Source of the DNA: Microbacteriaceae bacterium VKM Ac-2855
GTDB taxonomy: Bacteria; Actinomycetota; Actinomycetes; Actinomycetales; Microbacteriaceae
Assembly (NCBI GenBank): GCA_013204985.1
Contig: JABMLG010000003.1
Location: 1-64,000, forward strand
DNA: 64,000 nt
Direction: 5' to 3'
Shown: positions 7,417 to 15,197 of the stretch, piece after piece
Layout of the letters: each line of letters begins with the position of its first letter
Numbering within the stretch: the stretch's first letter is position 1
The notes under the pieces: model-generated
Seen by the model: the letters and a program-made list of their open reading frames with translations, nothing else
Told to the model about the DNA's origin: nothing
The model's database searches: none
Made by a program: the position numbers and the translations under genes

Positions 7417-9701
7417 GTGTGGTCGAGTTCTCCGCTGATTCGTGGCAGGCATCTTCTCCGGGGTTGCAGAAGGGCCTCTCGGCTCGGATCGAGGCGTTGT
7501 CCGAGTTATCGCAGGGTCTGGAGTCTCTTGCCGGGTCGGGAAATATCAGTGGCGTGGGTGCGGACGCGATGCGCGCCTACATCCGCGAAGTGCACATCCC
7601 GATCGTGCAATCGCTGCTGGTGAGCTTGTACACGTTCCAGACCGCGATCGGCGTGTATTGGAACGGCTACTCCCAGGTCGATGGTGGCGGGAATTTCCGG
7701 CTCGTGAACGACGAGTTCAACACTCACCTCACTCAACTCGACACCGGCATGGAACAACTGCAGGGTTTCGCGACCGATCTGCGGGCCATCGCTGCGAACG
7801 CATCCCATCTGATGTCACTGGGCGGTGCAGGCGCGGGCGCGGCCGAACGCGCTGCTGAGGGTTTCGAGCGGATGCGTTCGGTCGCGAAGACGCAGCAGGA
7901 GACGTGGGCGGCGTATGAGGCCACGGATCCCGGGTTCGCGCAGGTGAAGAGCCTGCTCACGGAACTGAACCGGACCGTGCACAACGTGGGGAGTCTCACT
8001 GTCGGGCAGCGACGCTCCTACCAGTCCGGGAGCTTCACCCTCACCCTAGGCCGGCTCGGTGAGCTCACCAGCGGGATGCGGGACTACTGCGAACAGAACC
8101 AGCAGGCCGCCTCAACCGGCTGGGAAACCCTCTTCTCCGGCTACGTCGACGATATGCAGGCGGAAGAGGAGCGCAAGCGGACGGAGGATGCTGCGTGGGG
8201 GCTGCTCTGGGACAGCCTGCAGATCGCCGCCGGCGTCGTGGTCACCACGATCGGTGTCGGACTGACCCCGTTCACCGGCGGCGTCTCCCTGGGCTTGACG
8301 GTGTTGGGCGGGTCGCTTCTCGTGGGTGGGGTCAACAGTGCGGTCAACCACACCTCGATCGTGACGACCGGCAACGACCTGAACCTGATCGGGATGGCCG
8401 CCGGCTCGGCCGCCCAGTGGTACGACGTGAACGTCGCACAACCCGCGATCACATCCGGCGACACGGGGCTTCAGTTCCTCGCCGGGGCCGGTTCGGGCGT
8501 GCTGCAGGTCGCTAGCGACGCCGTGCAGGTGAACGTGCAGCAGATCGGTACCGGCATGTACGCCCTCGCGACCAGCGACGAAGCACGCTCGGGCCTGTGG
8601 AACCAGCTGACCACCATCGCCGGGCAGGTTGCGGACGGGGACGCGTTCGTGATCGGCCAGATCGCCGGGAACCTCGTCCCGTTCGGCGCCGCCGCGAAAC
8701 TCGGCACACCCGGCAGCCTCCTCAGCAAAGTCGACAACCTCGCCGGTGGCGGGAAACTCCCCGACTTCACGCCCGTCACGATCTCCACCCCCAACGCCGC
8801 CACCAGCGCCCTCGACTGGCTCAAAAGCCAACACGGCGGCACAGGGGTCAAAGTCAGCGACGAATTCACCCCGACGTTACAGACCTTCACGCCTATGGTG
8901 CGGACACCGGACGGCCTTGATCCGAAGCAAGCGGTGTTATCTGGCGTGGATCTCCGGAAGGCTGAGGCCGAGCGCCTCGACGATGCCGGCTTGCGTGGCA
9001 ATCGGCGCTTCGAGATTGCGTTGGAGAACCGAAACAACTCCCTCGCGGATCTTGATCGGGCAACAACAGAACGCAACCGGGCACTTATCAAACTCCGAGA
9101 ACTCGGCATCGACATCGATCCAAAGGCGCTCAAAAAGAACGACATCGAAGGTGTGGTCGATAGCCATCGTACGAATATACGTTCGCAAACTGATCTTTCG
9201 AATACTGTGAAGGACACCCGGCTCGAAGTCCTCGATGAGCTGGAAGAACGCTCTTTTGCGGAGCGCGAGGCTTGGACTGCACGCAACAATGCCTCGAGAA
9301 ACCTTGGCGAAACGGCCGCTACGGTCCACCGCGAAGCACTTGGTGAAACCGACGTCTCTTACAGGCCGAACGCTGTGCGTGACACTTTCGATCTAATCAC
9401 TCGATCTCGCGACGGGAACCGGCTAATTTTTACCGAGGCGAAGGGCGGGGACGCGTACCTGAGCAGCAAAGGCCGCAAAGTCGACGGGCAATCAGCTGGC
9501 CAAGGTTCCACGACCTATTTCAACGACCTATTTCGGAAAGACGTCGAGCTTCGTTCCTGGCTCGACAAAAACCCGGATGTACTACAGAAATTGCAGAACG
9601 GTGAAATGACAGTCGAGTATCGGATGGTGAGGGCGCGAGGTGACGGGACGGTTGAAATCTACAATCTGGTACTATATCAAAATGCCCTGGTTCTGGAGTA
9701 G
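7413..9701 (+). CDS. LXG-domain T7SS effector with a probable PD-(D/E)xK nuclease C-terminus
   Basis: The 762-residue protein starts at a GTG overlapping the previous stop (GTGA). Residues 1-230 form the helical LXG targeting region. A glycine-rich hydrophobic segment follows (about 261-350, TIGVGLTPFTGGVSLGLTVL), then a linker and a charged coiled region (about 500-640). The last 120 residues form the variable tip: RDTFDLITRSRDGNRLIFTE contains a D, then TEAKGG gives the E-x-K pair of a restriction-endonuclease fold, followed by QGSTTYFNDLF. This predicts an exported toxin that cuts nucleic acid in rival cells. Base composition falls toward AT in the tip and beyond, as in swapped tips. The family and layout are well supported; the activity is inferred. 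Confidence 0.85.
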   Translation: MSVVEFSADSWQASSPGLQKGLSARIEALSELSQGLESLAGSGNISGVGADAMRAYIREVHIPIVQSLLVSLYTFQTAIGVYWNGYSQVDGGGNFRLVNDEFNTHLTQLDTGMEQLQGFATDLRAIAANASHLMSLGGAGAGAAERAAEGFERMRSVAKTQQETWAAYEATDPGFAQVKSLLTELNRTVHNVGSLTVGQRRSYQSGSFTLTLGRLGELTSGMRDYCEQNQQAASTGWETLFSGYVDDMQAEEERKRTEDAAWGLLWDSLQIAAGVVVTTIGVGLTPFTGGVSLGLTVLGGSLLVGGVNSAVNHTSIVTTGNDLNLIGMAAGSAAQWYDVNVAQPAITSGDTGLQFLAGAGSGVLQVASDAVQVNVQQIGTGMYALATSDEARSGLWNQLTTIAGQVADGDAFVIGQIAGNLVPFGAAAKLGTPGSLLSKVDNLAGGGKLPDFTPVTISTPNAATSALDWLKSQHGGTGVKVSDEFTPTLQTFTPMVRTPDGLDPKQAVLSGVDLRKAEAERLDDAGLRGNRRFEIALENRNNSLADLDRATTERNRALIKLRELGIDIDPKALKKNDIEGVVDSHRTNIRSQTDLSNTVKDTRLEVLDELEERSFAEREAWTARNNASRNLGETAATVHREALGETDVSYRPNAVRDTFDLITRSRDGNRLIFTEAKGGDAYLSSKGRKVDGQSAGQGSTTYFNDLFRKDVELRSWLDKNPDVLQKLQNGEMTVEYRMVRARGDGTVEIYNLVLYQNALVLE

Positions 9702-9745
9702 CAAACTCTGCAAACGAGCACACGAATGCGTTTAGAAGGGACGGT

Positions 9746-10276
9746 ATGAGCAATTTTAAGCGACTGACTTTCGAGGAACTGCGCCCAATAGTTGGAACGT
9801 TCCACGAATTGACCTGGCCGGTCTCAAGAATGGATATCAAGGCCCTGGCCGAAAAACTTGACTGGGAGATAACCTCGGATCGCAGGAAGGGTATTGATCT
9901 TCGCGCTGCGCTGCCTCTCAACGAGAACTGGGTCGATGTACTCCTGAGTGATGAAAATGTGTTGAAAATAAACATCCCGGTCTCGGATAGTGTGCGAAGT
10001 CAGGATAGCGACCGGGAACGTGATCTGCAGTCAAGTCTCCGCACAATTGCCGACGACGTCAATCGTATTGTCGGCGGCGGCATGTTCAAGAATGTTGCTA
10101 TGCGTCGATATCACTGGGACTTCAACGATTCGAGCCGCCTCGCAGTGCAGAATATTGGTGCAAAGATCATTCTCCAAGCGTTGTCGCCGCGTTGGGCGAA
10201 TGTCGAGCGCGCGGAGGAGCGTCAGGAGCTTGATCCATCGCGTCCGTTCGATGATCATCAGGAGGCCAACGGCTAG
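9746..10276 (+). CDS. Probable immunity protein for the upstream LXG toxin
   Basis: The 176-residue soluble protein has no membrane segment or signal peptide, as expected for immunity to a cytoplasmic nuclease. It begins 45 bases after the toxin stop with a good ribosome site (GAAGGGA). Features include WPVSRMDIKALAEKLDWEIT near the start and MRRYHWDF in the middle. It may belong to DUF6301 or a similar actinobacterial immunity family, but this could not be confirmed. Its GC content is low compared with the secretion genes, matching the toxin tip. The role is assigned from position. Confidence 0.6.
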   Translation: MSNFKRLTFEELRPIVGTFHELTWPVSRMDIKALAEKLDWEITSDRRKGIDLRAALPLNENWVDVLLSDENVLKINIPVSDSVRSQDSDRERDLQSSLRTIADDVNRIVGGGMFKNVAMRRYHWDFNDSSRLAVQNIGAKIILQALSPRWANVERAEERQELDPSRPFDDHQEANG

Positions 10277-10310
10277 TGGGAGCTCGCGTCCTCGCGAGGT
10301 GACGTTTGTT

Positions 10311-10432
10311 GGCTCATCGCATTTCGGGGTGTGGGTGAGGGTTTAAGCCGCAGATTTCCAGGGGGCTGCAGGCGATGTAATCGGTGAGGTTCCGGAAGCC
10401 GAAGCGGAACCGCGGAGGTGCTCGGTCGGGAC
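10311..10432 (-). pseudogene. Decayed ISL3-type transposase C-terminus with terminal inverted repeat
   Basis: On the minus strand, codons from about 10432 read EHLRGSA and, after a frameshift near 10405, GFRNLTDYIACSPLE to a TGA at 10314-10316. This resembles the C-terminal tail of actinobacterial ISL3-type transposases. The plus strand from 10311 begins GGCTCATCGCA then GGTGT, matching the end of the left-edge element at 364 in inverted orientation. The rest of this copy is gone. Both copies have the same orientation, so they form direct repeats around the secretion locus. Confidence 0.55.
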
Positions 10433-10452
10433 TGTTCAGGATAACCTAGTCT

Positions 10453-10587
10453 ATGAGGAACGCACAAACCATTCTGCCCTCAACGGATCTGTCGAGTCCG
10501 TTTCGGTGGAAGACCTGGCCGGAGGTTCATTTGGAGGGGGGAACGACCGAGATCGTTCTCGTCCTTGTTTGCAAGGCGAAACAGTAG
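10453..10587 (+). pseudogene. Possible remnant of a toxin C-terminal end
   Basis: A 44-codon frame runs from ATG 10453 to TAG 10587 and ends GGTTEIVLVLVCKAKQ. The ending resembles the last strand of the intact toxin (GDGTVEIYNLVLYQ) in spacing and position, and it lies 11 bases before another small gene, as a toxin end would before its immunity gene. There is no clear ribosome site. It may be the 3' end of a lost tip or a chance frame. Confidence 0.3.
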
Positions 10588-10598
10588 GAAGGGAAATG

Positions 10599-11057
10599 AT
10601 GACCGCAACGCATGTCATAGCGAAAAATGGCTCATCTCAGACGGAAATTCCCAATGATATGCGGACCGAGTTTGTGATTCGGCGTGCCCCGACCTTAATG
10701 ACTGGTTCTGAGCGTTTTGCGATCTCCCTCTCCCGGCTCCCGGAGGGCAAGCGTCTGTGGGATGACTTGTCCGGTTCGTGGCCGCGCTTCTTTCTGCAGG
10801 CGGCGGGAAGTGCTGACGGCATGATGGTTGAAGTGCGGAAAGAGAACGCGGACGGTTCGGACAGCCTTTACAAGGTCGCTCGCCCACTGCCTGAGGGGAA
10901 GTTCTCCGCGAAGGTAGTTGACGTGACCTGGAACGGCCGAGTTAGCAGGGTGCCTGAAGGGGAGGTGTTCGATGCGTCGGAAGCGGGTGACGTTTTCTGG
11001 TACTACTACCACCATGATGCTGTGCCGGATAAGTATGAGCTTCGATTTTTTGGATGA
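10599..11057 (+). CDS. Putative cassette protein, possibly an orphan immunity protein
   Basis: The 152-residue protein starts MTATHVIAKN. The site AGGAAGGG at 10586-10593 places the start at ATG 10599 (or 10596). It is soluble, with no recognised domain; aromatic-rich stretches include GDVFWYYYHHDAVPD near the C-terminus. Its stop overlaps the ATG of the following frame (ATGA at 11054), so the two were made together. Position after a possible toxin end suggests an immunity role, which is inference. GC content is below that of the secretion genes. Confidence 0.5.
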   Translation: MTATHVIAKNGSSQTEIPNDMRTEFVIRRAPTLMTGSERFAISLSRLPEGKRLWDDLSGSWPRFFLQAAGSADGMMVEVRKENADGSDSLYKVARPLPEGKFSAKVVDVTWNGRVSRVPEGEVFDASEAGDVFWYYYHHDAVPDKYELRFFG

Positions 11058-11701
11058 GTGTTCTGTTTTCTGATTCGCGTGGCAAGCGCCTCGTCGAGGC
11101 ATCGAACTATATATATTGCGACAAAGTGGGCGCGGGACCCGCGCACCCCAGTAAGCGGTGAGGTCTTTTCTCGACGGAACTTACGGAAAATGAGGCGCGT
11201 GCGCGGTACGAGTTGAATGCCGCCAATCGTGGTAAGTGGTTCGGTATTGTGCGGCTCAATGAGGCCGGGCAGCCGGTGAGCTATTTGCAGATGTATCCAC
11301 GTGCGAACGGAGTCGTGCTCCACAAGATCAACCTTCACAGTACGGTAGAAGTTGGATATCTTTGGAGTGGCTATTTTCATCCAAAAGATGAATCAGTCCC
11401 CTACGAGGGCGATAACGAGTCTCTTTTCCTCGATCAGGTCACTTGGTATTCGTACCCGCATGAAGACAAACACCTACGCCGAAACCATTCAATGGGGCAT
11501 GTGACTATGCGGTTTAGAGAGGATGGATATGTGAAAGAGGAAGTCGTGACCAGTGGCGACGTCGAGAATCCTGACGACGTCGAGTTCCGAGAATTTAGAG
11601 GCGTAGATGTGTCTAAAAATTGGTTCACGATACCCGAGTTCGGCGACTGGGGTCATTTGTTCCATCCCGACGGCACTGTAAGTGAGCATTTGCTGGGTTG
11701 A
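11054..11701 (+). pseudogene. Cassette gene broken by one in-frame TGA
   Basis: A frame starts at ATG 11054, coupled to the previous gene, and reads MSVLFSDSRGKRLVEASNY up to a TGA at 11159-11161. The same frame then continues without interruption to 11701 (ELTENEARARYELNAANRGK, later GHLFHPDGTVSEHLLG). Without the TGA it would be a 215-residue soluble protein. A TTG at 11213 is possible but has coding-like sequence before it. It was probably the second protein of a two-gene cassette, perhaps immunity. The family is not recognised. A sequencing error is an alternative. Confidence 0.6.
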
Positions 11702-11707
11702 GATGTA

Positions 11708-12117
11708 GGTCGTCGCTGGCGCCGTGGACACCGAGATCGGTGCCGGACTGACTCCGATCACATCGGTGTCTCCCTCGGCTCGGCGGAGGTGGATGGTCGC
11801 TTCTAGTGGGTGGGATCAACAGTGCGGTGAACCACACCTCGGTCGTGGCCAGCGGTCGCGACTTGAACCTGATCGGTATGGCCAGCGACGCGTCCGCCCG
11901 GTGGTGAAAGGCCTGACGCGCTTCTATGAAGCCGGACCGTTGTGCTGCGGGTCGCCAGCGAGGCCGGTCAGATAGAGGTGCAAGGGAGAGGTGTGGGCAT
12001 CAGAACCCTGGCCACAAGGGAGGACGCGCGCTCCCGCATCTAGAACCAATTCGCCATTGTTTCTGATCTAGAGAAAGATTTTGTCAAGAAGGGGCTCGAC
12101 TGGGTGCAGTCGAAGTT
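11708..12117 (+). pseudogene. Decayed copy of the LXG toxin middle region
   Basis: This stretch matches the intact toxin gene at about 8224-8830 with deletions and frameshifts. Shared blocks include gtgggtggg(a/g)tcaacagtgc, the region reading NHTS.V.....DLNLIGMA, the peptide LAT..(D/E)ARS with a stop in place, and GLDWVQSK against ALDWLKSQ. No frame stays open. It is the remains of a second toxin, or a recombination arm of the kind used to exchange toxin tips, lying just before the next cassette gene. Confidence 0.75.
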
Positions 12118-13008
12118 TTGGTGATCAGTGTGAGCAAGAGCGCGAGTAGGGCCGAGCGTGAGCGGAACGAGGCGAACTACCAGTACTTTGTGAGTTTGGC
12201 GAACACTCGGGCTTCGCTGACCAGTTTGCCGCTGATGGCTTTCGTTACCGCGTTCGTGCTGGGCATCACCCTGCCGTGGCTTGGTTCAATGATATTCGAC
12301 GATGGATACGACGACCTTTGGCTGCTCTTTCATCTGCAGATTGCATTCATCGCGTTCAGCGTTGTGATGCTCGTATTGTCGCTGTTTCAGCGGTGGGTGT
12401 TCCGGTGCCAGGTGCTCACCTCAAGCTTTATGGTGTTGTTTGTTCTCGCGGGTTGGGTATACGGGCCGTGCCTTATCGCGACATGTTTGGCTACAGTCGA
12501 GATCGGGATGGACGGTGTCGCCAGGTTCGTTGATATGCGCCTTGCTGTCGCTGCGATTATTGGGCCGTCCTACGTTGCCGGTGCCACTGTCGTGCATGTT
12601 CTGCTTCTCAAGAAGCGTCTCCGCGAGGGGCACTCGGAGAAGCGGACTCTGCGGAACTACTTGGCGACGTCGAGCGCATACAGCCCGAAAAGCCTCTGGA
12701 TCATATTCGCGGCAGCGATCGTCGGGCCGAACTTGCTCACGGGAGGGCGCTATGTGCTCGTTACGGTCGGTACGGTGATGTTCCTGTTCCTCGCTTCGGT
12801 GACGCCGAGCCTCCTGGTCGAGTTCGGGTATTTGACCTATCTGAAGTCGCGGGACAAAAAATATTGGGAGCGGCAGCCTTCTCGGGCCGTTGTGTCCAGG
12901 GCGCAGAAGAAGATAGTGCTGAAGAGGGTCGTGAAGTGGGCACTTATCGTATTCGCTGCAACCGCGGGGGTCGCAGTGCTGAACGAGGTCCTACCCAAGA
13001 TCTTGTAG
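12118..13008 (+). CDS. Polytopic membrane protein, possible orphan immunity protein
   Basis: The product has about 290 residues and six or seven membrane segments, including LPLMAFVTAFVLGITLPWLG, LQIAFIAFSVVMLVLSLF and VLTSSFMVLFVLAGWVYG, and basic loops. The C-terminus is a lysine-rich stretch followed by a last membrane helix. No family is recognised. The start is uncertain: TTG 12118, the following GTG or another GTG nearby. It lies immediately after the toxin remnant, the usual place for an immunity gene; a membrane immunity protein would fit a pore-forming or envelope-acting toxin tip that has been lost. The role is inferred. Confidence 0.6.
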   Translation: MVISVSKSASRAERERNEANYQYFVSLANTRASLTSLPLMAFVTAFVLGITLPWLGSMIFDDGYDDLWLLFHLQIAFIAFSVVMLVLSLFQRWVFRCQVLTSSFMVLFVLAGWVYGPCLIATCLATVEIGMDGVARFVDMRLAVAAIIGPSYVAGATVVHVLLLKKRLREGHSEKRTLRNYLATSSAYSPKSLWIIFAAAIVGPNLLTGGRYVLVTVGTVMFLFLASVTPSLLVEFGYLTYLKSRDKKYWERQPSRAVVSRAQKKIVLKRVVKWALIVFAATAGVAVLNEVLPKIL

Positions 13009-13143
13009 GAACCGAACACTGGAGGTTCGAGTCCGCGGGGCCGGTCGCCGTCCTTCCCCTCGGCCGCATGATCACATCGTGAGAGTCGTCGACCTGCCCG
13101 GTGTCGGGAAATCGGCTCACCGCACCGGTCCGCTGTCGACCGT

Positions 13144-13262
13144 GTACCCGATCTCAGATCCGCCGAATGGCCACCCATCGAGCCCGTCGTCGAGCCGCGG
13201 GATTCCGCGCGTCACTGAGGTGTCTCGGGGGGTGGCCTTCGGCTCTATCTGAGATCCGGTAC
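13144..13262. repeat. Imperfect inverted repeat of about 29 bp
   Basis: The left arm at 13144-13173 (gtacccgatctcagat then gccgaatggcca) pairs with the right arm at 13233-13262 (tggccttcggc then atctgagatccggtac), with a few mismatches and a loop near 60 bases. It lies in the 13009-13386 gap between the toxin locus and the flavoprotein gene, where no convincing gene was found. It could be a small decayed element or a junction mark at the end of the accessory region. Confidence 0.6.
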
Positions 13263-13386
13263 ATGGAGGGAGCGGCACGACGTCCCTCATCAGAGCTCGT
13301 CGGCCGGTTGTCACCGCATCCGGCCGTGACTCAGTCGCGACGACGACGAAGACCGGAGCCACCCGGCCGCTCACCCGCCGCCCCGC

Positions 13387-15120
13387 CTACTCCAGCAGCT
13401 TCCCCGCCACGGACACGTCGCGCATCAGCGCCGCGATCTCCTCCGGGATCGCGGGGATGCTCTCGCGGACGATGCCCGTTGTCTTCGACCAGACCAGGTT
13501 CACCTGCAATGCGGGATCGATGTCGGGGTAGTCGCTGCGGTTGTGGCAGCCGCGGGTCTCGCGCCGTTCGAGCGCGGCTTCGAGGGTCGCGCGGGCGGCG
13601 AGGGCGGCCGACTTCAGGTCGAAGGCGTGCGCGAGGTCCTGGTAGCCGGCGATGTCAGGATGCACGCCCACATCGGCGATCCGTGCCTCTATCGCGTCGA
13701 GTTCCGCGAGCCCAGCACGCAGCCCCTGCTCGTCGCGGACGACCCCGGCGTGCTCGGTCATCGTGTTGCGGATCGCTCGCTGCAACGCGCGCACGTTCTC
13801 GGGGCCGTCGGATGCCAGCAGCGCGTCGATCTCGCCACGCGCCACCTCGACCGCCGCGGTGGAGCGCACCTGCGCGGGCAGTCCGGCGGAGTAGGCCGCG
13901 GCCGCCTGTCCCACGATGCGGCCGAACACGAGCAATTCGATCAGCGAGTTCCCGCCGAGACGATTCGCTCCGTGCAGGCCGCTGGAAGCTTCTCCGATCG
14001 CGTACAGTCCGGGTACATCCGTGCCATGGTCCTCGGAGCGCACCCACACGCCGCCCATCGAGTAGTGCGCCGTGGGCGCGATCTCGATCGGATCCGTTGT
14101 GATGTCGAGCATCTGCAGCTCGAGCATGGTCTGGTAGACCCGCGGCAGCCGAGTCATGATCGTCTCGCGGGGGAGGTGCGAGACATCGAGCCAGACGCCG
14201 CCGTTGGGGGTGCCACGTCCCTCTTTGATCTCGGTGTAGCAGGCCAGCGCGACGCGGTCGCGGGTGGAGAGCTCGAGACGCTCCGGGTCGTACTTGTGCA
14301 TAAAACGCTCGCCGAGACCGTTGCGGAGGACGCCGCCCTCCCCGCGCGCGGCCTCGCTGATCAGCGTGCCGGCCGCGCTCTCGGGTTCGATGATCCCCGA
14401 AGGATGGAACTGCACGAGCTCGGGATCGCGGAGGCGCCCACCGGCCTCGACCGCCAGTCGGAACGAATCGCCGGTGTTCTCGTCGCGGCGCGAGGAGGTG
14501 CGTCGCCAGATGCGATTGTGTCCACCGGCGGCGAGGATGACAGCGTCCGCGTGGATGAGGTAGCGGGTGCCGGTCTCGAGATCGAAGCCGTAGGCGCCGA
14601 ACACCGCGCCGTCGTCGTTGACCAGGATGCGGGTCACGTAGACCGTGTCGAGGATCGGCACGTTCAGCTGGGCTGCCCGGTTGACCAGCGTGCGCTGGAT
14701 CTCGAGCCCGGTGTAGTCGCCGGCGAACGCGGTGCGGCGGTAGGTGTGCGCGCCGAAGAAGCGCTGCGAGATGCGCCCGTCGTCCTCCCGGGCGAACGGC
14801 ATGCCGTAGCGCTGCAGGTCGTCGATGCCCTGGGCGGCGCCGGAGGTGACGATCTCGACCGTGTGCGGGTTCGCGAGGAGGTACGACTCCTTCAGCGTAT
14901 CGGCGGCGTGCTGCTGCCAGCTGTCCTCCGCATCCATCGTGCCCAGTGCCGCGTTGATCCCGCCGGCGGCCAGCGAGGTGTGCGCATCCGATTTCGAACG
15001 CTTGCCCAACGCGAGGACATCGACGCCCGCCTCGGCCAGCTCGATGGCCGCTCGAAGGCCCGAGCCGCCCGTGCCGATGACGAGGACGGTGGTGGAGATC
15101 TGCTTCTCGGAGGAGGTCAT
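13387..15120 (-). CDS. Succinate dehydrogenase/fumarate reductase-type FAD flavoprotein
   Basis: The 577-residue flavoprotein of the SdhA/FrdA/NadB superfamily has an N-terminal dinucleotide motif VLVIGTGGSGLRAAIELAEA and, near residue 47, DAHTSLAAGGINAA. The histidine is where SdhA/FrdA bind FAD covalently; typical NadB lacks it. Also seen are FHPSGI, ISEAARGEGG, TAHYSMGGV and GANRLGGNSL, and a C-terminal helical domain. It would transfer electrons between a C4-dicarboxylate-like substrate and a partner. No iron-sulfur or membrane-anchor subunit is next to it, so it may be a lone dehydrogenase or an L-aspartate oxidase-like enzyme. It is divergent from a LysR gene (77-base gap), its probable regulator. 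Confidence 0.85.
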   Translation of the reverse strand: MTSSEKQISTTVLVIGTGGSGLRAAIELAEAGVDVLALGKRSKSDAHTSLAAGGINAALGTMDAEDSWQQHAADTLKESYLLANPHTVEIVTSGAAQGIDDLQRYGMPFAREDDGRISQRFFGAHTYRRTAFAGDYTGLEIQRTLVNRAAQLNVPILDTVYVTRILVNDDGAVFGAYGFDLETGTRYLIHADAVILAAGGHNRIWRRTSSRRDENTGDSFRLAVEAGGRLRDPELVQFHPSGIIEPESAAGTLISEAARGEGGVLRNGLGERFMHKYDPERLELSTRDRVALACYTEIKEGRGTPNGGVWLDVSHLPRETIMTRLPRVYQTMLELQMLDITTDPIEIAPTAHYSMGGVWVRSEDHGTDVPGLYAIGEASSGLHGANRLGGNSLIELLVFGRIVGQAAAAYSAGLPAQVRSTAAVEVARGEIDALLASDGPENVRALQRAIRNTMTEHAGVVRDEQGLRAGLAELDAIEARIADVGVHPDIAGYQDLAHAFDLKSAALAARATLEAALERRETRGCHNRSDYPDIDPALQVNLVWSKTTGIVRESIPAIPEEIAALMRDVSVAGKLLE

Positions 15121-15197
15121 GCTTCGACGCTACGGATGAGCCGTCCATTACTCCAATGCATCTTTCGGCGGGTGTCAATGCGGATACGCTATCGACC

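Noticed and set aside
13021..13040. tRNA T-arm-like sequence ggttcgagtcc
   Set aside because: The flanking bases do not form a T stem and no D, anticodon or acceptor arms are found; at most a tRNA fragment, but chance is enough to explain it.
13117..13374. Minus-strand frame of 85 codons before the flavoprotein stop
   Set aside because: It runs through both arms of the inverted repeat, lacks a ribosome site and has no recognised family.
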